Shown: positions 9,876-19,713, numbered from the stretch's first letter. The stretch is DNA of 64,000 bases from Sva-07 sp963698435 (GCA_963698435.1 CAVOQV010000012.1:124001-188000); one strand, 5' to 3'. A program made the numbers and translations. Notes: generated from the letters alone by a model not told the origin.

Positions 9876-10951
9876 TGGCCACCGTCGATCTCGACCACGT
9901 CACGGTCCGCGCCGGGATGCTCGACCCGGCTGCGAGACGTGTCGATGTCGATCCCCGATGGCGCACCTCGTCGGCGTCGTCGGCGGGTCGGGGAGCGGCA
10001 AGACGTCGCTGCTGCGAGCGATCGCCGGGCTCGATCGGATCGACCACGGACGCGTCGTGCTCGACGGCCGTGACGTCACCCGTTCGGCGCCGTGGGACCG
10101 CGACGTCGGCATGGTGTTCCAGTCGCCGGCGCTGATCGGTCACCTGTCGGCGCGCCGCAACGTCTCGTTTCCGCTCGACGTTCGGCGGTTCACGGGGGAG
10201 GAGATCCGCAGGCGTGTCGACGCCGAGGTCAGGGCGCTCCACATCGAGTCGCTGATGGACCGTGAGCCGGCGACGCTGTCGGTGGGCGAGCAGCAGATGG
10301 TGCAGATCGCCCGAGCGCTGGTGCGGGTGCCGACGGTGCTGCTGCTCGACGAACCATTCGCATCGCTCGACGACCGGCTCAGGCGTCGGATGCGGGCAGA
10401 GCTGGCGGTGCTGCAGTCCGGCTACGGCGTCACGACGCTGATGGCGACGAACGACTGCGAGGACGTCGAGTCCTTGGCCGGGACGGTGGTCGTGCTCGAC
10501 GACGGGCAGCTCGTCCAAGTCGGTGAGAGGGCGACGGTTCGCCGGTCACCGCGTACGCTCCTCGCAGCCGTCGCGACCGGGCCGATGACCACGCTCGAGA
10601 TGACCGTCAGCGATGATCAGGACGGCTTCTGGCTGCTGCGTGAGGATCCTGCCGGCGGTGAGCCAGTACGGATCCGTTCGTGGTCGCCCGACCTCGCCCC
10701 GCACCGGGGACGCACTGTGACCGTCGGCGTCCGCCCGGAGGACATCGAGATCAGCCCGAGCGGGCACCATCTCGGCGGTCGTCGAACGGACAGCTCGATT
10801 CGACACGGGCGGGATCTCCTGTTCGGTCGCCGGCGCCCGGGTCGGTGTGGCGGCACCGACCGATCTGAGCGTGGCGGTCGGTGACGTGGTCAGCCTTCGG
10901 GTCCACCACCACGTGGTGTTCGATCGCAACGACGACCGCGCGATCGGATGA
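9875..10951 (+). CDS. ABC transporter ATP-binding protein with TOBE domain (frameshifts)
   Basis: ATPase of the MalK/PotA/ModC class. Starts at ATG 9875, overlapping the previous stop. Motifs: GVVGGSGSGKTSLLRAIAGL (Walker A), GMVFQSPALIGHLSARRNV (Q-loop), LSVGEQQMVQIARALVR (signature, LSVGE rather than LSGGQ), VLLLDEPFASLD (Walker B), and the H-loop replaced by asparagine (LMATNDCED). The tail is a TOBE domain (VRPEDIEIS, RTARFDTGGISCSVAGARV), usual in importers of oxyanions, polyamines or sugars. No permease or binding protein is adjacent. Frame changes near 9927, 9963 and 10764. Confidence 0.75.
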
Positions 10952-10997
10952 GCCCGGCGGCCGTCGAGCGCCGTTGACCGTCCTGCGCGCGTGTCGG

Positions 10998-12020
10998 TCA
11001 GTCGACGGTCCAGGTGCCGTTCGACCGAAGTAGCGCCTCGAGATCGCCCGGCCCCTTGCGTTCGCTGGCGGCCATCACCTGATCGGCGACGGCGTGGCTG
11101 TACTCGGGTCGTTCGATGTTGCGGAACACGCCGAACGGTGTGGGTGAGTGGTCGTCGTGGCTCAGCCGGGCGAGCGCGAAGGCCAGCGAGGGGTCGTGGC
11201 GATGCTCGTCATGGATCAGGATGTCGTCGGCGGCGACGTCGGCGCGTTCGACGAGTCGTAGCTGACCGTCGACGCCCATCGCGACAGCACGTTGCTGGTC
11301 GGCCCCGAACGTGACCGGCTCGCCGTGTACGAGGTTGATCATCATCTCGTCGCGGGCCTGTTTCCTGGTCACCTCGCTGAACTGGCCGTCGTTGAACACG
11401 TTGCAGTTCTGGTAGATCTCGACGAACGACGCGCCGCGATGGGCGTGCGCGGCTCGGAAGGTTTCGATCATGTGCTGTCGGTCGAGGTCGTGGGTGCGGG
11501 CCACGAAGCTGGCTTCGGCGCCGAGCGCGACCGCGAGCGGGTTGAACGGCGGGTCGATCGATCCCATCGGTGTCGACTTGGTCACCTTGCCGACAGGAGA
11601 CGTCGGCGAGAACTGACCCTTGGTGAGTCCGTAGATCCGGTTGTTGAACAACAAGATGTTGAGATTCACGTTGCGCCGCAGCGCATGGATCAGATGGTTG
11701 CCGCCGATCGACAGGCCGTCACCGTCGCCGGTGATCACCCACACGTCGAGGTCGGGTCGCGCAACGGCGACACCGGTGGCGATGGCAGGCGCACGGCCGT
11801 GGATCGAGTGCATCCCGTAGGTGTTCATGTAGTACGGGAAACGACTGGAACAGCCGATGCCGGAGATGAAGACGGTGTTCTCGGGTGCGATGCCGAGATC
11901 CGGCATCAGGGTCTGGACGGCCAGCAGGATGCCGTAGTCGCCGCAGCCCGGGCACCAACGCACCTCCTGGTCGCTCGACCAGTCCTTCTTCGTGGTGACG
12001 GCGACCTGGGCGGTGCTCAT
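10998..12020 (-). CDS. korB: 2-oxoacid:ferredoxin oxidoreductase, beta subunit
   Basis: Thiamine-diphosphate subunit of 2-oxoglutarate:ferredoxin oxidoreductase, which converts a 2-oxoacid and CoA to acyl-CoA, CO2 and reduced ferredoxin. 340 residues. EVRWCPGCGDYGIL carries a conserved Fe-S/TPP-region cysteine pair, GIGCSSRFPYYMNTYGMHSI follows, and GDGDGLSIGGNHLIHALRRN is the TPP/Mg site, then NNRIYGLTKGQ(F)SPTS. Start ATG 12020 overlaps the korA stop (ATGA), so the pair is one operon with korA first. Confidence 0.95.
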   Translation of the reverse strand: MSTAQVAVTTKKDWSSDQEVRWCPGCGDYGILLAVQTLMPDLGIAPENTVFISGIGCSSRFPYYMNTYGMHSIHGRAPAIATGVAVARPDLDVWVITGDGDGLSIGGNHLIHALRRNVNLNILLFNNRIYGLTKGQFSPTSPVGKVTKSTPMGSIDPPFNPLAVALGAEASFVARTHDLDRQHMIETFRAAHAHRGASFVEIYQNCNVFNDGQFSEVTRKQARDEMMINLVHGEPVTFGADQQRAVAMGVDGQLRLVERADVAADDILIHDEHRHDPSLAFALARLSHDDHSPTPFGVFRNIERPEYSHAVADQVMAASERKGPGDLEALLRSNGTWTVD

Positions 12021-13925
12021 GACGTTGCTCCGTTCGAGTTGGTGATCGAGGCGAGTGCCTCGTCGATGGCGGCTTCGATCTCGCGGGACTTGAAGGGCAT
12101 GCCCTGGACCTTGCTGAGACACTGGGCATCGACGAGGTACTTGCCGCGGATCAGCGCCGTGAGCTGACCCATGTTCAACTCGGGCACGATCACGCGCTGG
12201 AAGCGTTGCAGGAGGTCACCGAGATCGGGCGGCAACGGGTTGAGGTGCATGATGTGCGCGGACGCGACGCTTCTTGCCGGCCCGACGGCTGCGTTGAATC
12301 GCAGCGTCGATCGCCGCCCACGTGGAACCCCAGCCGAGCACCAGCACGTCGGCATCGGCGTCACCGTTGATCTCCGTCGGTGGGATGTCGGCGGCGATCG
12401 CCGCGATCTTGTCGGCGCGGAGGTGGACCATGCGCTCGTGGTTCTCGGGCGTGTAGTCGATGTTGCCGGTGCCGTCCTTCTTCTCGAGGCCACCGACGCG
12501 GTGCATCAGTCCGGGCGTGCCAGGGATCGCCCACGGCCGCGCCAGGGTGTCCTCATCTCGCAGGTACGGCCAGAACACCTCGTTGCCGTCGTCGTCGACG
12601 TGGTTCGGTGCGGTCGTGAACGGCACCGAGATGTCGGGCAGCGAGTCGACCGAGGGGAGGTTCCAGGGCTCGGAGCCGTTGGCGAGATACCCGTCGGACA
12701 GCAGGATCACCGGGGTGCGGTACTTGAGTGCGATGCGGACTGCCTCGATGGCGGCATGGAAGCACTGCGCCGGGGTGTACGCGGCGACCACGGGAAGCGG
12801 TGCCTCGCCGTGACGCCCGTAGAGCGCGATGTTGAGGTCGGACGCTTCGGTCTTGGTCGGCAGGCCGGTCGAGGGACCGCCACGCTGGATGTCGACGAGC
12901 AGCAGTGGCAGCTCGATCGACACCGCAAGGGAGGTCGTCTCGCTCTTCAGGGCGACGCCGGGGCCGCTGGTGGTGGTGACGCCGAGATGCCCGGCGAACG
13001 CCGCGCCGAGCGCCATGCCGATCGCTGCGATCTCGTCCTCGGCCTGCACGGTGCGGATTCCGAAGTGCTTGTGCTTGGAGAGTTCGTGGAGGATGTCGGA
13101 CGCCGGGGTGATCGGGTACGAACCCAGAGTGATCGGCAACTTGGCCAACTGGCCAGCGGCAACGATGCCCCAGGCGAGCGCGGTGTTGCCGGTGATGCTG
13201 GTGTACTCGCCGGCGGGCAGCTTGGCGGGCTTGACCTCGAAGCGGACGCCGACCGCTTCAGTGGTCTCTCCGAAGTTGAAGCCGGCGAGGAACGCCGCCT
13301 TGTTCGCGGCCTGGACCTGTTCGTTGCCGCCGAACTTCTCTTCGATCCAGTCGAGGGTCGGCTCGACCGGCCGGGTGTACATGAACGACACGAGTCCGAG
13401 CGCGAAGAAGTTCTTGGAACGCTCGGCATCGCGGGGCTTGACCCCGAGTGGCGCGCAGATCTCCTTGGTGAGGCTCGACATCGGCACGCGCAGGACTCGG
13501 TAGTTCGCGAGCGTGTCGTCATCGAGGGGGTTGACCTTGTAGCCCGCCTTGTCGAGGTTGCGTTCCTCGAAGGCGTCCTCGTTGACGATCACGGTGCCGC
13601 CCGGCTCGAGGCGGTGGAGGTCGGCCATCAGGGCCGCCGGGTTCATCGCGACCAGTACGTTCGGTTCGTCGCCGGGCGTGGTGATCTTGTGGTCGGCGAT
13701 GTTGACCTGGAACGCCGACACGCCGTTGACGGTGCCCGCCGGCGCACGGATCTCCGCGGGGAAGTCGGGCAGGGTCGAGAGGTCGTTGCCGAACGACGCA
13801 CTCACCGACGTGAAGCGGTCGCCGGTGAGCTGCATCCCGTCGCCGGAGTCGCCGGCGAATCGGATGATCAGATGGTCGAGGACGTGGTCGTCGTCGGCCG
13901 CTGACCGGTCGATCGTGTCCGTCAT
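12017..13925 (-). CDS. korA: 2-oxoacid:ferredoxin oxidoreductase, fused gamma-alpha subunit (one frameshift)
   Basis: Partner of korB. The N-terminal gamma domain (IIRFAGDSGDGMQLTGDRF) is fused to the pyrimidine-binding alpha domain (GSYPITPASDILHELSK, EDEIAAIGMALGAAFAG, TTSGPGVALKSE, VDIQRGGPSTGLPTKTEASD). A shift near 12275 is needed to join GWGSTWAAIDAAIQRSRRAG to the conserved end (SAHIMHLNPLPPDLGD, VPELNMGQLTALIRGKYL). Start ATG 13925 follows GGGGGAG at about five bases; total about 635 residues. As this is a central-metabolism gene with an intact partner, the shift is most easily read as a sequence error. Confidence 0.92.
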
Positions 13926-14110
13926 GTTGTCTCCCCCCGGGAGGGTCATCGCCCCGGCTCCGTTGCCGGGCCTGTCGAGGTGCCACCGTAGTGGCCGACG
14001 TCGGCCACGAACGGGACGGCCCGCGGATTGTGACCTTGTTCCTGTTGTGTCTGGGGTCTGCGTCTGGCGTCAGACCCCAGATGTGACGCCCGGTGCGCGA
14101 TGATCGGGCC

Positions 14111-14773
14111 ATGTACGCCGTCGCCACGTTTCTGGTCGTCGCTGTCATCACGGTCGCGTTCACCAAGCTGGCCACCGGTGCGCTGATCGCGACGGGGGTG
14201 CCGCCAGAAGCCGCTGCCTTTCAGGCCCGGTCGGCATTCAGTGGCGCCGGGTTCACGACGACTGAGGCCGAGAACGTCGTCAACCAGCCCGTCCGGCGCC
14301 GGATCATCGGGACCACCATGCTCGTCGGAAGCCTCGGCACGCCGACGCTCGTGGTGACCGTACTGCTCGGGATGATCGCGCCTGGGCCCGGGTCGACCAC
14401 GTTGCGCGTTCTCGTCACCGTGTCCGGCCTCTTCCTGGTCGTGATGGCCCTGGCCAACAAGCCCATGACGCGCTGGCTGGTCGGCATCGGTCGTCGCTAC
14501 GTCCGCCGACATCTCTCGCCCGCACTTGCGGAGCGCCCGGAGAACCTCCTGTTGCTGTCGGAGGAGTTCGCGATTCAAGCGGTGCGTCTCGAGACAGCCG
14601 TCGAGGAGACCCGAAGCCTGAGCGGCATGGCACACGCACTGCCTGGCCTGACGGTGCTCGGTGTCCGCCGTGGTGCCGAGTTCTTCGGCGAACCGCCTGT
14701 CGACATCGATCTGCAGGAAGGGGACCAGTTGATCGTGTACGGCCGTTGTCCCTCGGACGAGGTGGTCTCGTGA
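14111..14773 (+). CDS. Membrane protein with C-terminal TrkA-C (RCK_C) domain
   Basis: 221 residues. One transmembrane segment at the N-terminus and two to three more up to residue 120 (TMLVGSLGTPTLVVTVLLGM, LVTVSGLFLVVMALA), then a soluble part ending in an RCK_C/TrkA-C fold (LPGLTVLGVRRGAEFFGEPP, LQEGDQLIVYGRC). RCK_C domains bind small ligands and gate ion transport, so a role in potassium or other ion regulation is plausible but not proven. The stop overlaps the next start (GTGA). Confidence 0.7.
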   Translation: MYAVATFLVVAVITVAFTKLATGALIATGVPPEAAAFQARSAFSGAGFTTTEAENVVNQPVRRRIIGTTMLVGSLGTPTLVVTVLLGMIAPGPGSTTLRVLVTVSGLFLVVMALANKPMTRWLVGIGRRYVRRHLSPALAERPENLLLLSEEFAIQAVRLETAVEETRSLSGMAHALPGLTVLGVRRGAEFFGEPPVDIDLQEGDQLIVYGRCPSDEVVS

Positions 14774-14964
14774 GGCGCGTGGCGCTGGCGGTCGCGATGG
14801 TCGTGCTCGTCCTGGGGGCGTGCAGCGGGTCGGACGAACCGGGTGAACCGGGGGAGCCGACGGATCCGCCTGCCCTCGGGGGCATCGATGGGCCGGCGCG
14901 AGTCGACCCGTCATTCGACCCGTTCGCGACGACGCCGGCGTCGGGGACGGAGGCGGGAGGCTGA
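14770..14964 (+). CDS. Small lipoprotein
   Basis: 65 residues from GTG 14770, which overlaps the preceding TGA. A short basic start (VRRVALA), hydrophobic stretch and lipobox LGAC give a type II signal peptide. The mature part is rich in Gly, Glu, Pro and Ser (SGSDEPGEPGEPTDPPA) and probably unstructured. Translational coupling suggests it works with the TrkA-C membrane protein; no family is recognised. Confidence 0.55.
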   Translation: MRRVALAVAMVVLVLGACSGSDEPGEPGEPTDPPALGGIDGPARVDPSFDPFATTPASGTEAGG

Positions 14965-14993
14965 GAAGCACGCGGATAGGGTCGGCGACCGAC

Positions 14994-15593
14994 ATGGCGT
15001 CCCTCCGTTTCAGCTTCGGCACCATGGGCTCGGGCAAGAGCACCGTGGCGCTGCAGATCCACCACAACCTCACGAATCGACAGCTGTACGGGCTGCTGCT
15101 CACCACGCTCGACCGTGAAGGACGCCAGGTGACGAGCCGCCTCGGTGTCGCTGCGCCGGCGATCGAGGTCACACCGGACCTGGACCTGCATGCGTTGGCG
15201 GTCCGGTACTGGCCGATCCACTATCTGATCTGCGACGAAGCGCAGTTCTACACGCCGACGCAATGCGATCAGCTCGCGCGTGTGGTCGACGAACTCGATG
15301 TCGATGTCTACGCGTTCGGGCTGCTCACCGATTTCCGTGGGAGGTTGTTCGAGGGCACAGCGCGCATGCTGGAGATCGCCGACGAGCACACGCCGCTGCA
15401 GGTCGAGGCGCGTTGTTGGTGTGGAGCCCGAGCGACGCACAATGCCCGCGTGGTCAACGGCGACATCGTGTACGAAGGCGACACCGTGGTGGTCGGCGAC
15501 ACGAACGCCAACGAGGCCCCGCTGTTCGGCGACACCGTGCGGTACGAGTTGCTCTGCCGCGCCCACTTCCTCCGCGGCGACCTTGGCGCCTGA
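14994..15593 (+). CDS. tdk: Thymidine kinase
   Basis: Phosphorylates thymidine with ATP in pyrimidine salvage. 199 residues, as usual for the type II (bacterial/cytosolic) family. Walker A is FGTMGSGKSTVAL near residue 8, ICDEAQFYTPTQ carries the catalytic acidic region, AFGLLTDFRGRLFEG binds the nucleoside, and the zinc ribbon is seen as ARCWCGARAT with a late LLCRAHF. Start ATG 14994 lies 29 bases after the lipoprotein stop. Confidence 0.93.
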   Translation: MASLRFSFGTMGSGKSTVALQIHHNLTNRQLYGLLLTTLDREGRQVTSRLGVAAPAIEVTPDLDLHALAVRYWPIHYLICDEAQFYTPTQCDQLARVVDELDVDVYAFGLLTDFRGRLFEGTARMLEIADEHTPLQVEARCWCGARATHNARVVNGDIVYEGDTVVVGDTNANEAPLFGDTVRYELLCRAHFLRGDLGA

Positions 15594-15996
15594 CGGGCCC
15601 CCGTCCCCGCCCGGACCCCGGTGCCCGCTCCGACCATCAGTGCGCGAACTGTGCCGGGTTCCGGCACATCTCGCGTTCTGATCGTTGGGTGCTACGGCAG
15701 ACCAGGTGCCCGGCACGCCCGGTTGCCGTTCGCGGAAGCGGCCCGGTCGCCCGCCACAGCTCACCGTCAATCTGTGCGCGGATGGCGCCGGAAAGCGGGA
15801 CGCATCGCGCACAGATCGCCGGGAGCCCTGCCGGGGTCGCTACCGAGATGGTGTGGAAGGCACATGCCGTCACCATGGCCACGGGCTGTCGGAGCGTTGC
15901 GGGCCATCCGAAGCTCGGTGCCATGAGTCCCGGAAGGCGGAACTCGGCCCGCCGAGATCTGCTCGGGAGCAGGAGATCTGGGAGCCCCGCCGGGTG
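15594..15996. other. Non-coding gap with two hairpins between convergent genes
   Basis: No reading frame here looks like a protein. A perfect 11-bp inverted repeat spans 15770-15780 and 15806-15816 (ATCTGTGCGCG and its complement) around 25 bases. A second compact palindrome, CTGCTCGGGAGCAG, lies at 15959-15972 next to the 3' end of the downstream minus-strand gene. They are placed where terminators of tdk and of the 15997-16455 gene are expected, but neither has a U-tract. Confidence 0.4.
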
Positions 15997-16455
15997 TCAG
16001 GTGGTGGGGCGGTCGGCGATCCTGCAGATCATGGCGAGTCCGGCGGCCATGGCGACGCCGCCGAGGCGCAGGAATACACCGGCGTCGTTGGCATCGCCGG
16101 GCTCGTCGGCGGCGACGATGGTGGCGATCGAGACCACACCGATCACAGCGAAGGAGATGGCAAGGCCCGCGCCGAGGCGAAGCAGCGTCGTCAGCCACGG
16201 GTCGCGGTCGGTTCCGGCCAGCCATGTCGCGCCGGCGGTCACGAGCACGACGGGTACGAGCACGGCCAGGTTCGGTGGCAGCATCAGGAAGCTGAGCACC
16301 TCGATGCGCTGCTCCCACACGCTCGCGAACGGTTGCGCACCCACCCGACGCACCCGATCGAGTTGGAACGCAATGAATCCGATCGGGCCGCCGAGCAACA
16401 ACCAACCGGCGATCGTGAGTTGACGGACGAGGTCGGCCCGACGTTCGGGCGTCAC
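15997..16455 (-). CDS. Conserved membrane protein, four TM segments
   Basis: About 152 residues from GTG 16455, one base after the P450 stop (TGA C GTG), so translation is probably coupled. Four hydrophobic segments are visible: IAGWLLLGGPIGFIAF, MLPPNLAVLVPVVLVTAGATW, LGAGLAISFAVIGVVSIATI and GVFLRLGGVAMAAGLAMI. No family recognised. Its position suggests association with the P450. Confidence 0.55.
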   Translation of the reverse strand: MTPERRADLVRQLTIAGWLLLGGPIGFIAFQLDRVRRVGAQPFASVWEQRIEVLSFLMLPPNLAVLVPVVLVTAGATWLAGTDRDPWLTTLLRLGAGLAISFAVIGVVSIATIVAADEPGDANDAGVFLRLGGVAMAAGLAMICRIADRPTT

Positions 16456-16456
16456 G

Positions 16457-17725
16457 TCAGTCCCAGGCACACTGCAGCCGTTTGATGCCGTTGATGAATC
16501 CGCTCTGGAGGTAGTCGGGCTCACCGGTGATCCGCAGCGACGGCACCCGCTGGCGGATCGTGTCGAACATCACCGTCATCTCGCGGCGAGCGAGGTTCGC
16601 GCCGAGGCAGAAATGTGGGCCGCCGGCGCCGAATCCGATCTGCGCCGGGTTGGGTTCGCGGGTGATGTCGAACGTGTAGGGGTTGTCGAACACTCGCTCG
16701 TCTCGGTTGCCCGAGTTGTACCACATCACGACTTTCTCGCCGGCCCTGATGGGTTGGCCCGCGATCTCGGTGTCCTCGGTGGCCGTACGGCGGAAGTGGA
16801 TCACCGGAGTGCCCCACCGGACGATCTCCTCCATCGCCCCCTTCGCGTGGGTGTCGAAGTCGCCGTACAGCAGGTCGCGCTGGTCGGGGAACTCGGTGAA
16901 GGCCTTCATCCCGTGGCTGATCGCGTTGCGGGTCGTCTCATTGCCGGCCACAACCAGCAGGATGAAGAACGAGCCGAACTCCTGCGGTGTCAGCTGTTCG
17001 CCGTCGACCTCGGCGGCCATCATGATCGAGGTGATGTCGTCCTGCGGGTTCGCCTTGCGGTCCTCGCCGAGCGCTTGGGCGTACATGAACATCTCGAGCG
17101 ACTGGCCCATCAGTTCATCGAAACTCGACGTGAACTCGGGATCGCCTGCACCCAGGATCGTGTTGGTCCACTTGAAGACCCGCGAGTAGTCCTCGGCGGG
17201 GATGCCCATCATGTCGCAGATGATCTCGAGCGGGAGCGCCGCCGCGACGTTCTCGACGAAGTCGCAGGTCTTGTCCGGGAAGTTGGCCAGCAAGCGGTCG
17301 ATCACCTCGTTGGCCTTGGTGCGGACGGTGTCCTCGACGGCGGTGATCTCCTTGGGCGTGAATCCCTTCGACACGATCGAACGCAGCCGGAAGTGGCGCG
17401 GGTCGTCCATGTTGATCATCGAGCCGAAGAACTCGTTCATCTCCTGGGGCTGATCGCCGATATTGGCGCCTTTGCCTGAGCAGAACAACTGCGGGTTGCG
17501 GCTGACGTGCCAGATGTCGTCGTGGCGGGTCAGTGCCCAGTAGCCGGGCCCCGGCGGGAACGGCAGGTCGGGGATCACACGTTCGTCGAAGTGCACCAAC
17601 CCGGGCGTGTCGCGCAACGCCTTGAAGGCACCCTCCCGGAACGACCGGGGCGCCGTCCAGAACTCCGCGTCGGACAGGTCGAAGTCGTCGAGGCTGACCT
17701 CGTCGTACGGCGCGCTCGTCGTCAT
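16457..17725 (-). CDS. Cytochrome P450 (CYP124/CYP125-like)
   Basis: 422-residue soluble P450 monooxygenase. The I-helix is ILLVVAGNETTRNAISHG, the ExxR motif lies in MEEIVRWGTP, and the haem-cysteine loop FGAGGPHFCLGANLARREM closely resembles the mycobacterial CYP124 pattern. FGSMINMDDPRHFRLRSIVS is the usual helix-C arginine region. CYP124/125 relatives hydroxylate the terminal carbon of methyl-branched chains and sterol side chains; that substrate type is inferred from the motif. ATG 17725. Uninterrupted, unlike the two other P450 genes in the window. Confidence 0.9.
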   Translation of the reverse strand: MTTSAPYDEVSLDDFDLSDAEFWTAPRSFREGAFKALRDTPGLVHFDERVIPDLPFPPGPGYWALTRHDDIWHVSRNPQLFCSGKGANIGDQPQEMNEFFGSMINMDDPRHFRLRSIVSKGFTPKEITAVEDTVRTKANEVIDRLLANFPDKTCDFVENVAAALPLEIICDMMGIPAEDYSRVFKWTNTILGAGDPEFTSSFDELMGQSLEMFMYAQALGEDRKANPQDDITSIMMAAEVDGEQLTPQEFGSFFILLVVAGNETTRNAISHGMKAFTEFPDQRDLLYGDFDTHAKGAMEEIVRWGTPVIHFRRTATEDTEIAGQPIRAGEKVVMWYNSGNRDERVFDNPYTFDITREPNPAQIGFGAGGPHFCLGANLARREMTVMFDTIRQRVPSLRITGEPDYLQSGFINGIKRLQCAWD

Positions 17726-17856
17726 GGATCCGACTGTACGGGAGCCGGTGTGCGTCGCCGGTGTTGGGCCCCGGGCGGTCCGGGCGGGGAACGGGGCCGG
17801 GGAGGACCGACGGGGTACAGGTTGAGAACTGAGGCGATCGGGCGTTGACTGGGCCG

Positions 17857-18585
17857 ATGCTGCAGTTCTCCGAGATCGAACGAGTCCTCGTTGTCACCGC
17901 CCACCCCGATGACGTCGACTTCGGTGCCGCGGGAACCGTGGCCGAGCTCACCGATGCCGGCGTCGAGGTCACCTACTGTCTCGTCACCGATGGCCAGGCC
18001 GGCGGGTTCGACCACTCGATTCCGCGCCGGGAAATGGCGGCGATCCGGCGGGAAGAGCAGACCAAGGCCGCCGCCGAGGTCGGGGTCACCGACCTCCGGT
18101 TCCTCGGGTTCATGGACGGCACCGTCGAGGTCACGATGGAGCTGCGCCACGACATCAGCCTGATCATCCGCCAGGTGCGTCCGCAGGTCGTAATCACCCA
18201 GTCGCCGCTGCGCAACCTCGCCTCGACGTACGGCTCGCATCCCGACCACACGGCGACTGGTGAGGCGACGATGTGCGCCGTCTATCCGGATGCGCGCAAC
18301 CCGTTCGCGTTTCCGGGCTTGCCGTGCGCGGACGTCGAGGACTGGAAGGTGCAGGAGGTGTGGATCCAAGCCGGTCCCATGGGCGGCGATGCCGACCTGG
18401 CCGTCGTCGACATCACCGACCAGGTCGAGCGCAAGTTCCGTGCGTTGCGTTGCCACGTCAGCCAGCACGTCGATCCCGACGCCATGATGGAACGCGTCGG
18501 TGCCCGCTTCCGACAACTCGCGGTCGAGCACGGTCTCCCCGAGGGCCACAGCGCCGAGCTCTTCCGAGTCTGCGACACCCGCTGA
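17857..18585 (+). CDS. PIG-L (LmbE) family deacetylase
   Basis: Zinc-dependent N-deacetylase of the PIG-L/LmbE family, which includes MshB and Mca of mycothiol metabolism. The metal site is shown by VVTAHPDDVDFGAAGT near residue 10 and the later YGSHPDHTATGEA. QAGGFDHSIPRREMAAIRR is the usual substrate-side segment. About 242 residues. The start is ATG 17857; TTG 17845 would add four residues. The exact substrate (mycothiol conjugate, GlcNAc-type or other) cannot be decided. Confidence 0.85.
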   Translation: MLQFSEIERVLVVTAHPDDVDFGAAGTVAELTDAGVEVTYCLVTDGQAGGFDHSIPRREMAAIRREEQTKAAAEVGVTDLRFLGFMDGTVEVTMELRHDISLIIRQVRPQVVITQSPLRNLASTYGSHPDHTATGEATMCAVYPDARNPFAFPGLPCADVEDWKVQEVWIQAGPMGGDADLAVVDITDQVERKFRALRCHVSQHVDPDAMMERVGARFRQLAVEHGLPEGHSAELFRVCDTR

Positions 18586-18610
18586 CGCGAATCGCCCGCG
18601 TCGACCGCCG

Positions 18611-18721
18611 TGCGATGAGCGAACGGCGCGTATGCGGTGGTTTCGCTCATCGGTGGGGGATCGGCCGCGGTTGCGATGAGCGAATGGCGCGTATGCGGTG
18701 GTTTCGCTCATCGGTGGGGTC
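18611..18721. repeat. Two tandem copies of a 50-bp hairpin unit, period 61 bp
   Basis: Two nearly identical units. Each has a perfect 11-bp stem, CGATGAGCGAA and TTCGCTCATCG (18613-18623 with 18642-18652; 18674-18684 with 18703-18713), around an 18-base loop that is the same but for one base next to the stem, followed by GTGGGG. They lie between convergent genes, so they could be terminators; the exact duplication including the loop is more like a REP/MITE-type repeat. Confidence 0.8.
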
Positions 18722-18762
18722 GGACGGCGCGGTACCGGCGGCGTGTTCGGCGCAGCGGGGGT

Positions 18763-19624
18763 TCAGGTGCGGAAGGTGAGATGGGCGGCGCCCAGGAGGG
18801 GGCCGGCGGTGCCGAGCGCCGCGGGGCGAACGGGGACAGCACCGATGGCGGACTGGAGGGCGGGCCCGAACCGGTCGAATGCGCCGGAGAATCCGCCGCC
18901 GATCACCACCAGGTGAGCATCGAACTCGGCGACGACCGGTGCGAAGAACGCACCCAACCGGGCGCCGTGATCGCTGACGACGTTGGCGTTCGCGGGGTCG
19001 TCGACCGCCGAGCGCACGTCGACCATGTCGATCCCCAGCCGATCAGCGAGACCATGCGCCGACAGCACGTCGTCGGCCCGTCCTCCCCACGGCGTCTCTC
19101 GCATCGCCAGGTGTTCCACACCCACACCGTCGAAGAACTCGACCGGCCGAGCATGATCGGTGAGGCACGTGCCGAGCCCGGTGCCGACCGTCACCGTCAA
19201 CACGCGGTCGATTCCGGCGCCGGCACCAGCGAGGGACTCGCCAGTGCCGGCGGACTCGGCGTCGCGGGCGAATCGGATCGGCAGGCCCGATGCGGTCGAC
19301 CGATCCCGCAAGGCCGCGCGGAGATCGAGACCGAAGATGTCCTCGAACTTGTGGACGCCGCGCATCACGCGAGACACCGGCGTCGATGTCGAACGGGCCA
19401 CAGATCGCGATGGCGAGTCCGGACACGTCCCGTCCCGCCACGTCGAGCGCTGCGTCGGCACCGCGGGCGAGCGAGTCGAGCACGACGTCGGCGGACGCGT
19501 TCGCGTTGGTGGGCAGAACCGGCCCGACCTCGATTCGCGGTTCGGCCGCATCATCGTCGAACCGGATGGCACCCGTCTTGATCGACGTTCCACCAACGTC
19601 GAGCGCGGCGATCACCTGTCCCAT
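18763..19624 (-). CDS. ROK-family sugar kinase-like protein (one frameshift)
   Basis: The start ATG 19624 gives GQVIAALDVGGTSIKTGAI, the phosphate-binding motif of the ROK/hexokinase fold. Then LAIAICGPFDIDAGVSR runs into a frame change near 19378. The rest is VHKFEDIFGLDLR, TVGTGLGTCL (second phosphate loop) and LVVIGGGFSGAFDRFGPAL (adenosine motif). Glucokinase or N-acetyl sugar kinase activity is usual for the family. The cysteine-rich zinc motif of typical ROK proteins is absent: the stretch after VEFFDGVGVEHLAMRE has no cysteine. Confidence 0.75.
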
Positions 19625-19713
19625 CACCACTCGAACCTACTGCTCCAGACGACGACCGGATCGCGGTCCGAAAGACCCTGGTACCCGACCCGGCTCCGAG
19701 GGATGATCTGGTC

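Noticed and set aside
12017..13925. korA as a pseudogene
   Set aside because: Both sides of the single shift are fully conserved and korB is intact and coupled, so a sequence error is the simpler explanation.
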